From: Parastagonospora avenae f. sp. tritici 18332-5
Taxonomy: Eukaryota > Ascomycota > Dothideomycetes > Pleosporales > Phaeosphaeriaceae
DNA: 64,000 nt
Direction of reading: 5' to 3'
Assembly (NCBI GenBank): GCA_022559985.1
Contig: JAFJTR010000079.1
Coordinates: forward strand, 1 to 64,000
This document shows positions 24,620-36,369 of this stretch, piece by piece; positions within the stretch are counted from its first letter, which is position 1, and every line of letters begins with the position of its first letter. The position numbers and the translations under genes were made by a program. The notes under the pieces were generated by a model. It saw only the letters and a program-made list of their open reading frames with translations, had not been told where the DNA came from and did no database searches.

Positions 24620-25520
24620 TTAGGTGCCCACGCACCTATGCCGTCTTTTTCTTCGTAGTTCCCTTTTCTAACATCACTCTTTACTTTTCAAGATTCCTCT
24701 TGACTTCACGACTTACGAAGCGATTGCTTTTCAGATACACGGTTGAACTTTTTGCATGTTGCCCGTGCTGTCATACCTCTGGCAGTTCCTCCACCAAATT
24801 GTCTTAGCACTGGAACGGACTCTGGAACATACATACGTGGGCACGGTTCGGAGTAAACAAAGGTATCCTTGGCTCCAATGATGGATTGGGGCATGGATCA
24901 TGGGATGGAGCTTGCTGTATTTCTTCTTCTGCTTCTTCTACTTTCCGCCTGCGGACTCTTTTGTTGTACTTTTTGTTCTTCTTTTTCCTTTTACTACTAC
25001 ATTTTTGTTGTTGTATGTGCTGTGTTTTCAACTTGTTGCCCAAATACCCCCACATTCACTACTGGCGCCCGTGAGACGCCGATTCGATACCGTCTGCTGG
25101 CGGTTAGCTGACTAGAAAGGATTGTCCTTCATCGGATGGAAAATGGATACCACACTGAGATTTTCTTGAATGGCCTGACTTGTGCTGCGCGTGATGTTTG
25201 TTCTTTATGTGTGAGGTGGTACATAAAGTAGATATGCTAATGGCGTCTGAGCTGCTCATGAGACATAATAGATCATGCCCCGTCGCGCAAAGGCCAGATG
25301 CTGTTGGTGTAGAGATGTTAAAACTTGTGTCGACCATTGTTTTGACATTGGCGGGCAAAGCATCTGTGACACTGAGGTAGTGAAAAGCTCCCTGAACCCA
25401 AAAGGCATGCTTCCAGGACTAGCTCTCTCAAGATGAAGTTGATCAGCCACCCACAGCACATGCAAACAAAAGACGCATTGATCGCAGAACCATTGGTATC
25501 AAATTGAACCTCTCTCCTAT
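24620..25520. other. Convergent intergenic region
   Basis: Lies between the convergent ends of HapB and the Nop12 gene. It is rich in T and TTC/TTCT runs (24910-25020). No gene seen. Confidence 0.5.
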
Positions 25521-27189
25521 CTACTTCTTACTCTTACTCTTCCACGCCGTACTCCTACTCTTGCGCCCGTTCGGCCCCTTCTTCTTTCCGCCACTACCCT
25601 TGAACTTAAGCCCACTCTTACCTTGCCCCTCCTTCGCGCGATGCCCTTCAAACACGAATCCCTCTTTACTCTGCGCCTTCGCGACCTTGCCCAGCATATT
25701 GAGCGCGCGGCCCTGCATGCTCTTCTGCTCGTCCGTCATTTTAGCGACGTAGCCCGACTTGCCCTTTCCATTCGCGGGCAGCGCAACTCTTGGCTTGTCT
25801 TTCTTATTCTTCTTCTCGGCGCGGCAGCGCGTGACGCGGAGTTTGCGGGGCAGCATGGGCGGGAAGTTCTTCTCGTTGAACTGCAGCGCGGCTTCGACGC
25901 CGTTTTCATCCACGAATTGCACGTATGCGAAGCCCTTGCCGACGCGCGTGGCGGCGTCGCGGACGACGCGGACGCTCTCGATTTTGCCGGCGGAGGCGAA
26001 GTGCGTCCAGAGACCTTCTTCGACGTCTGAGGAGGGCTTTTTCTTGACTTCGCCTTCTGCGGTGGGGACTTGCGAGCGGTCGTCAACGAAGGGGAGGTTG
26101 CCGACGAAGACGCAGCGGCGGTGGTCGATTTTGGTTGGGTGGGCGACGGAGTCGACGTGCATGTGGCGCTTGAGGAAGACGCTGCCGTTGAGGCGCTTGA
26201 CGGCTTCGCGGGCGGCGGTTGTGGTGGTGTATACGGCGTAGGCGTTTGTGCTGCGTGTGGTCGAGTCTTTGATTTCCTTCTTGGCGAAGGCGGCACGCTT
26301 AGGCAGGCTGTTGTCGAAGGCGGTAGAGCGGTAGCGGATGGATTCGACCTTGTGTGGGGGGTTGTTGTCGGCTAGGTCTGCGATGAAGGATTCAAGGTGC
26401 TTCTTGAGGGCCTTCTCGGTGGACTTGGAGTTTATACATTCGCTCGAGACGTTGCCAAGGAAGACGGTGCGGCCGGCCTTTTCGACTTCTTGGGAATCTT
26501 TGTCGTCGGTTTGTGCTAGAGATTCATGCTTGGGGATTGTGAACTTTTCGCCGGCTGCTTCAGACTCGTCGGAGGACTGGTCGTCGTCTGAAGCCTCCAA
26601 TCGTGCCTTCTTCTCTGTCTTGCGCTTCTTCTGCCGTTGCTCCTCCTCTCTCTCTTCCTCACGAGCTAGCTTTCGCATATATGTATCTTCCACCTCTTCC
26701 TTGTCGCCGCGCTTGCGCTTCTTGGCGGGCTTCTCATGTGCGCCATTGAGTGCAGACTCCTTCACTTTAGCGAGTACTGCCTCGTCTTCTGAAGACGATT
26801 CCTCCGCGTCAGATTCAGCATCTTCGTCAGAGTCGCTATCGCTTGCCCTGCCTTCCACGTCCTCTTCACTGGCATCGTCAGAGGCAGCTTCACTGCCGTC
26901 CTCGCTCTCTTCGTCCGCATCCTCAAGCTCGCTCAGCTCCTCATCGTTTGCCGCCTTCTGTACGCGATCCTGGTAACGTGACTTTGGGGGAGCTTGTACT
27001 GGGCCTGCCTGTGTGGTTTGTTAGCGTATTCGTACCAGGTTGAGACTTCGCAGCAAATAGACATACACTGCTAGCAAACAACGATGCCAACGTCGGGTCA
27101 AACGCCTTCTTGTCGATCTTGATGAATGACTTGTCGCTCTTTCTCTGCGACTCCGTTTTCGCGGACTGTTTGTCTTTCGATTTAGCCAT
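25521..27189 (-). CDS. NOP12: Nucleolar RNA-binding protein Nop12
   Basis: Two exons, 27189-27067 and 27008-25521, 536 aa, joined by a GTATGT...CACAG intron (27066-27009) with a CTAAC branch site; phase 0 on both sides. Nop12 acts in the nucleolus in pre-25S rRNA processing. A basic N-terminus (MAKSKDKQSAK) is followed by a long Ser/Asp/Glu acidic region and a Lys-rich coiled stretch. RRM1 begins at RTVFLGNVSS (RNP2-type), with an inserted loop, and RRM2 begins at RRCVFVGNLPF with RNP1 GKGFAYVQF. The C-terminus is Lys/Gly/Ser-rich (GGKKKGPNGRKSRS), a nucleolar-type tail. It shares a short head-to-head region with the Sds3-like gene, so a bidirectional promoter is likely. Confidence 0.93.
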
Positions 27190-27686
27190 TGCGACAATTG
27201 TATGTTGCGGACTGCTGCTGGTCAGAAAAGTTTAGGTGGAGCAAAGCGCGCGTTACCGCATCGGGACGCGTTGCGGCAGAATGACGGCCCGTCACCGCCT
27301 TTGCGGGCATGATAATCTGATTGCAGGACAATCGCCGGGTGGTCATTGCAGCAGGGTCACAGTCCGCGCAGTTTCCACGAGACTACCCAGCTGTTCTCCG
27401 CTCCGCCCACCAGCACCCACATGCTCCACGCTTGCCACCCTGCGCATCTACGCTCTCACTCACCTTGCAGAGCCATCGCCGAGCCGCATTCACCTCTTTT
27501 GACCCCAAGACCACCCTCGGCGTCCACGACTCTGCCAGCGGCGGAAGCGTTTTCGGCTGTTCGCTGCGCCCGAGGTCCTCCACTTCACACAGCACTCGCA
27601 AACCATCGCGCTCTTCCCCGACACTCTTCTGAGCTGAATACACAACATTGGACACGATTTGACGACCTTTACCGCCGGGGCGCACC
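27190..27686. promoter_or_regulatory. Bidirectional promoter region, NOP12 and Sds3-like gene
   Basis: About 500 bp between two divergent start codons. The right half is C-rich, as expected for a transcribed leader. Open frames in it have no supported splice or start context. Confidence 0.5.
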
Positions 27687-30263
27687 ATGAGCGCGCATCA
27701 CGAGGCGAAGAGGAGCACATCACGAACAGCTCCTGACACCCTCACGGACACTACACAACCAAACGGTACGTCATATAGTCCTCTATCTTCAGCTCCATCA
27801 CTTCATTGTAGGGGAAAACTGCGAGCATCTCTGGTCTCTGACGATGCTCTTGGCGCTACTGGCGAGCTGTTGCGTCAACCGAGGAGAGACAGCGGAGATG
27901 CGAGCTGCCCCACAACTCACCCGAGGCGCCCACACGTCCACTATAGGCCCTGAAGCTGATTATATCTGTGAATAGGTGCGACACTGCCACCGAATACCGA
28001 GCGGTCCGACCTTTCGTACACCACCACCCCCTCACAAGCGCCTGTGGCAGCGCACTTGTCTGCGCCAACTGTCGAGGAAGCCGCGATGCTTTCCGCGCTA
28101 TCGGCACCCACTGTAGCGGCGATGGGTCCTACTCCAGTCATAGTGGCTTCTGATAGCTACGACGACATTGCCGACAACGGATCCAGCAGTTTGAGCGAGC
28201 TCGGAGACGCGTCGGACGATCAATCAGAACCAACCCCGCGACCGACAACAGCCGGCGACATGGACGACGACGATTCTGAGGCCGAGACGGAACGGCTAGA
28301 AAACACTCCTCGAAAACTTGGGCGCACGGCCCCAGATACGTCATTGGCGGAAGCATTGTACACAAGAACACCAAGCAAGCTGATGCACTCACGGACAGTC
28401 GATCAGGACGAATCGGCCCCACCTACACCCTCTGTCATGACCGACGATGCGGATGCGACTCTCGACGATGCGGTAGACGCAGACAACCCTCTCCATTCGT
28501 TGTCGTTGATTGCTGCCTCCGAAGCTGCTAGTTTGGAATCTGTTGGGAAGAAGCGAAAGCGCACAAGCGCAGAGGGCAGCCCTGTTGAAGAGCCGGAGGA
28601 GGACGAACCTGCACGCAAGCGTAGCGGGACTGCGAAGCTTCCAGCAGCCAATGGCTTGCTTGCTGGTGTGACCGACAGCGCTGAGCAAGTAGACATAGAC
28701 GAGGAGCTCGAAGTTGCCGAGGAGCGCCTATCACAGCTCGCACACGAGGAGATGGAGCTTGAGGAAAGACAAGCCAACATCGCAGCTGAAACCGTTGGTG
28801 AGCTGGCGACCGTCGCAAAACACACGAAGCCACGGAAAGGTGGACGACGAGGCAAGCGGAGGGCGGAAGACCCATTTGCTCTAAGCGAGCAATTCGCCGG
28901 TGGAGAAGCCCAGGATGGCGAAGGCGAGGAAGAGCACGACGAGGAGCACAGCGCAGCCCAGGACGAAGAAGTCGCCAAGAAGAAGAATGCGATCGATGAG
29001 CTTGCAAAGATCGAGAAGAAATTCAAACTGTTCCGCGAAAAGTAGGTGATACGGTAGTCGTAGATCGAGGTAATTGCTGACAACGTGCAGGCTATGTGAC
29101 GAGCAAATAGCGCAACACGAACGAGAGCTCGAGATGCTAAAGCAGCCTAGCTGTGCCCACCCTGAATTTCTGGCGATGATGAAGTGCATAGACGATCGGC
29201 GGGCAGAGAAGATCGCGTACGAGACGAAGCTCCTCGAATACAAGCAGAGGAACCTGGAGATTATAACTACAGCGGAACGGCATCAGATGCATAGCCAGTA
29301 TATCCAGACGGTCCGGCACGTTCGCGAGGACATTCTCGAAGAGTGTAATCAGCGAGTGTTCGAGCTGCAAAGAGGAAGGCGATCGCTGGGCTGCGACGAA
29401 ACGCAGTACATAATCAAACTCCCAGAGAAGCGTTCAGATCAGATACGGCATCAAACGGCGTACAATCTCGAGGTCTCTATCCTCTCTGGTGTGGCCAAGT
29501 ACGTTGGCTTCCCAGCAGCGCCGAATATCAGCACGGCGCGCCCTGTGGACATCGATGATGATTTCCGTTCAATGAAGGTAAGTCGCTGAGTCTTTCTCCC
29601 ACAGAGTCGGCAGCTGATTGAGCGCTGCAGATTGCAACCCGTCCCGCACCTGCTCCTTCATTCCGAACATACAACCGGACAACGACCGCCGATGAAGCCG
29701 CGGCAGAAGAGCAGTTTCTCGAGAGTACTCCATGGGCAAATCCAAGGCACCCGTCACATCATCAAGAAGCCCGTTACGGTCCAGGCCCTTCGAGGGTGCC
29801 AAGCTACCAAACGCCCGCTGGACAACGTCGCGTAGTCGATCTGACTGCTCCTAATGGTTCTGCATCAACGATTGAGGCCAACTCGAATCCACCGTCATCG
29901 AACGCTCAGCACACCAACGGACGGTTAGGCGAATCAGAATCACCAGTCTTGCAGATGAAGAGGCATCCAGCTGATCAAGGAGCGTATTTGGAGTCTCCTG
30001 TCTCTAATCCAAGAAATTATGGAGCACCTGGTCGAGACTCATACGCCATGCTATCGAGTCCTGCGGCTCATCAGCTCGAGACAACGCCAGATGACCAAGG
30101 CGCACACCGCTGGGGTAGCGCGGTACGACCTCTGAACGCAGGTCCCTCGGCAACTCCATCCGGCCCACCAGGCGCAGGTCGGCCAGATACGACGCGGCTG
30201 CCCATGGGTCAACGCAATGGCCTGGGCACAGTAAGCGTTGGAAATGGCCTTTTCGGTCGATGA
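27687..30263 (+). CDS. Sds3/Dep1-family subunit of the Rpd3L histone deacetylase complex
   Basis: Four exons, 27687-27765, 27976-29041, 29091-29577 and 29631-30263, 754 aa; phases close at all three introns (210, 49 and 53 nt). The first half is acidic and disordered with a central Lys/Arg patch (KKRKRTSAEG). The Sds3-like domain runs from about the end of exon 2 through exon 3: AIDELAKIEKKFKLFRE, then a long coiled coil including CDEQIAQHERELEMLK, HPEFLAMMKCIDDRRAEK and the HVREDILEECNQRVFELQR segment. Family members scaffold the Sin3-Rpd3L deacetylase complex and repress transcription. The N-terminal acidic extension is more Dep1-like than Sds3-like, so no single symbol is given. The C-terminal 210 residues are disordered, ending in a GNGLFGR tail. 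Confidence 0.88.
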
Positions 30264-31622
30264 GACCCCCACTCCATCGCCCGGCTACAGAGCTTCGTAC
30301 GACTGATGTCAATTCTTCTTACACCTGGACGAAATGTCGGGTGCCGCTTTTCTCGGAGTTTGTTTTGCATTTAAACGGCTGGTATGCATTCATCGGAGCC
30401 TTCTCATATGCTGATGGACTACATGTTCACATCTCAGCGGCGTTTCGACAGCTCGGGTATCTCTGCTTGATACACTCTGCTACCGCAGCGCATCTTCTCT
30501 TTTCCTTTTCCTGTAATTATTAGTCGATGAATGCGCCACGCCGGTCTGGGTGGACCTTGTGGCGGCGCACGGTAATGATACCACCTGATAATCGAAGTAT
30601 TCCCAACCTTGTCAACTTACAGGCCCTATCTTCGTGTGTTGTAGAGCGTGTGTCGAATGCTTTCCGAGTAGGCAACAGGGAGTGAGTGAGATGTGATGAG
30701 GGTTGCAGTTGCCTCTGTCAGACACTCGCCAAGGCACTAACCCAAGACTAGCGCTTGAGCCACCTATGGCACGGCTTCAGGTTCACTGCCCCCTCCCTGA
30801 TAGTTGTAACTACTAGGCCGATGATACACGCGCAATAGGCACATGTTGTCATGACTGAATTCATCTAGGCACGACGACATTGGCAACGTGATCAGAACTT
30901 GAGCAGGCTGGTGGTATCAAAGTACCACACAACTCTTAGCTCACTTTTCCTAACACTCACGTTGTCACGATGATGCACACGGACCATATCACGAACCGCT
31001 ATACCCTGTGTCTAGGGTGAGCAACGACCTGTATGTGTTCTAGAGAAGTTGAATCACACAAGGACCCGCTGTCTCACACTCTCATGTCATCGGTCAGCAC
31101 AGCCGAAGATGTTCTGACAAGAGCAACAACGAACGCCCGGACCATCAGATGGAAGCAATTGGTCGCACAGAGGTCACGCATAGCTTCAGTTCACACCGGT
31201 CAGTATGTGGATTTGTCAGTGCCACTGAGTTGAACTAACTTCCTCTTCACGAGCATACGTCAGTGGCCACAGCCTGACCAACACCCCGACGATTGACCCT
31301 TGACTTAAGTCATACGGCCACTGCTTCCCTCGAGGAAACACCTGGAAAGGCGATACGCCCGGCGATGAGTGTATTCGTATCCTCATGAGTCGTTGTACTA
31401 CCATGTCTATATCAACGGGGGTATGAGGAGATGCGACAACTCTGCTCCGCTCATTATGAGAGCTTACCAGACTTTGGATTGATGGGGGCCTCAAGGAAGA
31501 GATATAAAGAGCTATGCTGTTTCCACAGAGAAAGTTCTTTACCAGTACTTCAACAATCACTTCCTACACCTTCTCAGATCGCTATTTAGACCTTTGCTTC
31601 ACAGCTTCAATCAACCTTCAAG
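30264..31622. other. Intergenic, upstream of the small secreted protein
   Basis: No gene supported over about 1.35 kb. The last 120 bp hold the TATA box and leader of the secreted-protein gene. Confidence 0.5.
31502..31508 (+). promoter_or_regulatory. TATA box of the secreted-protein gene
   Basis: An atataaa match 121 bp upstream of the ATG at 31623, the usual spacing for a strongly regulated fungal gene, with a C/T-rich leader between. Confidence 0.5.
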
Positions 31623-32058
31623 ATGCAGTTCACTATTGTTACTCTTACCACTCTTTTCGCGGCTGCTCTCGCTGCACCTTCTGAGGTCTCAGCGCGTCAG
31701 GCTCCGTTGGCCATGCTCACCACCTTCCGGGACTCGGGCTGTTCAAACAGCTTTGGCCCCACCATTCCCTTGTATATCACGCCAGCGCCAGCTTGCAGAA
31801 ACCTACCAGTAGGCATCGCCGGTGGCAAGATTTTCGACACGCCTCGCGCGAACTGCCAAAGTAAGTCCGAGTTACAGCCTTCTTGTAATTCCTTGCTGAT
31901 GGGTCGAATTAGTCGTGTTCCACGTCGGACCAGGTTGCAGCTCGCAGCAGACTTACACTTGGCCGAGGGACAACACAGTATCTCCCACTCAATGTTTTAC
32001 ATTGGGCGGTGCTGATAAGCCGATCGGATCATACCAAACCATCGGCACGTGTGCTTAG
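31623..32058 (+). CDS. Small secreted cysteine-containing protein
   Basis: Two exons, 31623-31860 and 31913-32058, 127 aa; GTAAGT donor, GCTGAT branch site, TTAG acceptor, matching phase. A clear signal peptide (MQFTIVTLTTLFAAALAAPS) is followed by about 105 residues with six cysteines in a spacing consistent with three disulfides: SGCSN, PACRN, NCQ, PGCSS, TQCF and a terminal GTCA. No family recognised. Size, secretion and an even number of cysteines fit the small secreted protein class found in plant-associated and saprobic fungi; any role in host interaction is inference. It stands alone between long intergenic regions, with its own TATA box. Confidence 0.8.
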
Positions 32059-32302
32059 GTTTGCCTTAGCCTCAGGCAAAATGCAGCCAGACTATGTAGC
32101 AAGATTCTGAATGGGACGCTATTCTGAATAGTGCTATGAGCCCATTGAATGTTGCAAGACTTTCCTTTGTAGAAATGGTATATGGAATCTGGGTTTTCTT
32201 TGGCTTCATAGTTTAGACACACACTCGCTCACACGAATATCAATCACTTCCCGGGAAAATATCTATAAAAAATGGTGGCGTGAATTATGTGATCTGATTC
32301 AA

Positions 32303-32939
32303 CTATACTTTGGAACCCGCCGGTGCGTCTACATACTCATCTGGCTTCCTCCTGTTCGACACCTTCAGCCTCATCCATATCACCAATGCTAGCATGACAG
32401 CTCCCAACACAACTTCTGGTAGCAGCAAATACCGCGTAGCTCTGAGCTCTTTGCACAATAATCCAGCACCCTCCATATCAGTTTGAGGAGTAGCACACGC
32501 CCACGTCTCCGTAGTGACATATCCCTTCCCCTGTGGCACTTCACTCTTTTCCGCCCTCCCCCACTCCACGAAAGTATACATTAATACCACCGCTGGTCTG
32601 CCGAATATGAAGCTCGCAACGAACACCAATCCATTCCAGAAGTATTTGCGTTTCTTGGCCTAACACATATCAGCACATGCATCGAGAATTATCTTGCAAG
32701 ACTTCATGTACCTTGCCAGCGCTTTCACGGGGTGTAAGTTTCCAGAGAAGTATGATTAAAAGCATGTCTACGATTCCGCCACATCCTGGCCAGAACAATA
32801 TAGTACGACTTGTGCCGCGCACACATGGTGGAGAGGATGTGAGTGTCAGAGTGTGGGCCACGAGCGCGAGGATGATGATGGACAGGATACCGATAGTGAG
32901 ATTGAGGATGTGAACGATTAGAGTGAGCAAGGGAGGCAT
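32303..32939 (-). CDS. Four-helix integral membrane protein, unknown
   Basis: Two exons, 32939-32712 and 32659-32303, 194 aa, phase 0 junction across a 52-nt GTACAT...TTAG intron. Four hydrophobic segments are visible: near residues 5-32 (LTLIVHILNLTIGILSIIIL), about 48-70, about 80-105 and about 155-180 (YLLLPEVVLGAVMLALVIW). The loop between the last two is polar and holds two Cys. The tetraspanning layout with short tails resembles MARVEL-like fungal proteins, but no signature is certain. The ATG at 32939 is preferred; the open frame upstream has no ATG. Confidence 0.65.
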
Positions 32940-33915
32940 CGTCACCGCGAAGAGAATGGATTCTTGATGAGTATAATGGGCATGTCCTTATCTTATACTG
33001 CTTTATTGTGGCTTCATGCGAAGGCTATGTCATGATTGGGTCTGACTTGGCGTGTATGTTTCGCATTCGCTTATTCTTACTCGCGAAGGAGGACGGACCT
33101 GGGTAAGACTGATAGGGCGCTTGAGAGGTGGAACTAGATTTTGTGGCGCATGGTTTGGTAGACGTTGGAGCTGGTGACGTCATGAACTTGAAGCTGGGAC
33201 GACGTCGTTAATCGCGTTCAAACCACCTACATTATTGTCATTATTGTTCAAGCCCGAACCGAGCAGAAATGGTGAGAACGTTTCGACACGCTAACCATTC
33301 TGCAAACCCGTACTACGTGTGATCACCCACGAGGGAAAGTGAACAGGGCACCACGTAGCCTGAAGCTATGCACAGCGTTGTGCCGTTGCAATGGAAGCCT
33401 AGTTAGCCGGTTTATAGCTTTAGGCTTTTGGATCGGTTGTTTGATATTATATTCTGGTCGTCTTCCATCGTAGTTGGTAATCTGAAGTACCATAAGCCAA
33501 TGCGTAGTTTAATAGACCTCACTGGCGGTGCAGACAAGTGTAAGGGTGCGATGGATTAACCATAGGTGCAAGGTAAACAGTAATGAATTCGATAGAGAAG
33601 CTACACTACACCTGCGCTGAGTATATGTATCGCGTAGTGCTAGGTTCGAGAAACTTCCAGAGGTTCCTAGAGCGCCGATGAAGGTCCGAGGGTTCCACCC
33701 AACAACACCCTAACAAAGGCTACAAGCCGAGTACTACTAATTAGGGCTTCAGCCTCTTACAACAAGGACGACTATGGTAGGCCGAGTGAAGCATAACCAT
33801 TGAGTCTGAGAGAATGCCATCTTCGACGATCTACTTGTCCCATGTGGTAGGGAAATAGCTGGTGAACGATATTGTCAGGTAAGATTTGCTTATACTATCA
33901 CTTCACAGTCGTGCA
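32940..33915. other. Intergenic, no gene recognised
   Basis: About 1 kb with no protein-like frame. It forms the left edge of the 33.9-40.4 kb region that is rich in broken genes. Confidence 0.5.
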
Positions 33916-33920
33916 CTAAC

Positions 33921-35900
33921 ATGTATAGGATGATCAGGGATTCTAGTAGCATTCGGCACCATACCTGTCTCCAAGAATCTTTCGACCGTCAAAGACGCCT
34001 ATCCCTTCGCTTCTCATGCGTGATTATCTTGGCAAACCTACTACTGCGTCTACCACTCAGACCGCGAAGCAGCTGGTTTCCCTCCACTCGACCCCGCCTC
34101 ATACTGCTCTGGGCATAATCAAACAACGTGCACTGAGAGCGTCGCTACCCTATCGAGGGAGCTCTACTTGCTCAATCCGGAACTCGAAGATACATCAGAT
34201 GCCATTGGAGGCCAACGAGCATGCATGCCAAATGAGTTCAGTGGCACTCATCGTAGGCGCCCTTCTGCAGAGCAACGACCAATTTCGCTCAATCATGCCC
34301 GTCCGGCTCTCCGCATATGATTATCGTACTCCCCATTTTGGTCATTATGGGTGTCAAACAAACAAAGACGGTCGCATCAAGACCCGAAAAGGCAAGAAAG
34401 CCTATCTGATTGCCCAAGAGCGCCGCCACCTACATCCAGATGCTGAAGTCACAAGACCGATATTTGAGAAGTTCAAATGCAGTCCAGTGTTGCGTTGCGC
34501 TGATCTGATCCTCTGGCGCGGGATTGAACAGGATCCTGATCAAGACCTAAACCCTCCGAATTTTCCCCGACTTGGCAATTACGGTAGCTCCGCGCCTGGA
34601 GAAATTCGGACGGATGATCACATCCTCTGAAAATTTGAGCCAGAACGCATCAGACCATTGTCAAGATGCTGGATGGGAGGAGTTCGCATCGCCGTCTGCG
34701 CTCTCGCGCTGCATCATCAACGCCACGATACCGGTCCAACTTGATGCTATCCCAACACGAACCTTCGCTTTTGTCGATCTAGGGATGTTTGAATTCATCA
34801 TCCCAGACTCAGCTGCGGAAACTCCTGCTCTCAGCAAGGCCAACCCAAGCACCAGTGGAAGAGAACAGCGCATCATCCTCGATAACTGTGTCCTCGTGGA
34901 CGGCGTCGTGTCGTGTGGCTTCCATCAAGAATGCACATTGACGCCGATGCAGGGTTTTCAATTCTGTCGTCATCATCACAAAGCAGTTGCCCGAGCTATC
35001 GTTTTTTTCGGACCACGACGAAAGAAGAAGGCCCAAGAAGATGGATTCGTGTATCAACAGGATGTTATATTCCATCGCCCAGCAAGAGAGCGCCTACCTC
35101 TGTTCTCTACTCTTCACACGATGCATGCTACCTACACGATATGGACAATAGACGTCGAGTTCTGTATAGTGAAAGCTGCCAATGCTATTCCATTCTCTCT
35201 TTGTATCCGCGATATGAAGACGCACGAGATCATTGTCTATACTTCGATTGACTACGGCATGACATTGGACGAGGTTGAAGCCGCTATAAAGCAGAATCAG
35301 GTGTCTGTGTCTGGACCTGATGTTACTTCAGCACTGTGGGCTACTAGAAATTACTTTCAGAAATTCTACACTGGGGATCGAACACACGGAATGAATCTTT
35401 CTGGTGTCGGCGACGTCATACGCAAGGCTGGATTTGATCCAAATACACACCGTCTGCTGTCATGCTATAATTCTCATGATCTCAACTTTTACATTGGGCC
35501 CTGCTTGGAGAAAGCGCCTTAATCAGCACAACACCCCGGCAAGGGCAAACGCTAGACTTGCATGGCCACGATTATCTCCAGCCACTAAACATTACCGTCA
35601 TGTTTTGATACTGTACTGACCTCAAGTATACCCGATGTGGGTACGCGTGTCGCTCACTGCATCCGGAGAGCGAATTGACATTGTATATCGCGAAAAAAGA
35701 CACATTCGTCGATTTTCAGAATCACAAGCGATTGCTATCTCAGAGAGCGCCATGGGTTTCAGAGTTTCCGATTAGCATAGTGTTCAGACTGTGTCTTACT
35801 CAAGCTTCTGACTCTCAAATTGCGAGCGGCACAGCAAGTACCAAGGTGAAAACCTGTAAGATCGCTTCACTCCATAGATACTACTGTCATTAGTTGTGGA
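33921..35900 (+). pseudogene. Degenerate gene with exonuclease-like segment
   Basis: Coding-like sequence runs through two overlapping frames: 34016-34630, then 34572-35522, then a third stretch from about 35530 to 35890. The second frame contains a WTIDVEFC segment, a D-x-E arrangement like motif I of DEDD 3'-5' exonucleases, and FQFCRHHHKAV, a Cys/His-rich piece. After the stop at 35520-35522 the frame shifts by one base and reads DLHGHDYLQPLN, then meets an in-frame TGA and still continues as protein-like sequence (RCGYACRSLHPES). The nuclease assignment is tentative and rests on one short motif. No single intron set restores one frame, so I call it a relic. It may alternatively be a multi-exon gene with unusual splicing. 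Confidence 0.4.
35861..35896 (+). repeat. Copy 1 of a 36-bp direct repeat
   Basis: Matches 38282-38317 at 31 of 36 positions. It lies at the 3' edge of the nuclease-like relic. Similarity continues weakly downstream. Confidence 0.5.
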
Positions 35901-36369
35901 TACGCGATCCAGAAACAGAGACCGTTTTACTAGACAAGCTGATATCGTGTCAGTGTTTTGAGAATGGTGCAGCCAAAGCAACATGTGCGAGAGCTCTTTT
36001 TTCCACTCTAGTGTGAATCTGTTTGGTTCGAGGTCCATCCTTCCTCATCATTCTCTGGGCGATCGTCCTATGAAAGAAAATCCAGGAAACAATTCTACAC
36101 AAACACCAAACACTAGTAGGCATGTTATGGAAATTGTTACGACCAGAAGCAAACTCTTCTTCGTGAACATACTTAGGTACATCCACTCTCGTCTGCAAGT
36201 TCAGTCGGCTGCAAAGAATAAATGACTGAGTCAATCAGTGCGAACGGAAAACTCACAATGAGCAAGAAAAGAACCCAGGAGAAAATCCGGAAGGAAGTCG
36301 TCCTTACTTTTCCACACATCGATAGCGAACAGCTCATCCTTCTGACTCTCAAGCTGCCAAACGCCACTC

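Noticed and set aside
25736..26296. 186-codon minus frame overlapping Nop12 in another frame
   Set aside because: Same-strand alternative frame of Nop12; Lys/Pro/Ser/Ala-rich with no motif, while the Nop12 frame has two RRMs.
27236..27690. Plus-strand frames of 88-114 codons upstream of the Sds3-like gene
   Set aside because: All three frames are open at once because the leader is C-rich; the ATG at 27687 with its phase-matched introns explains the gene.
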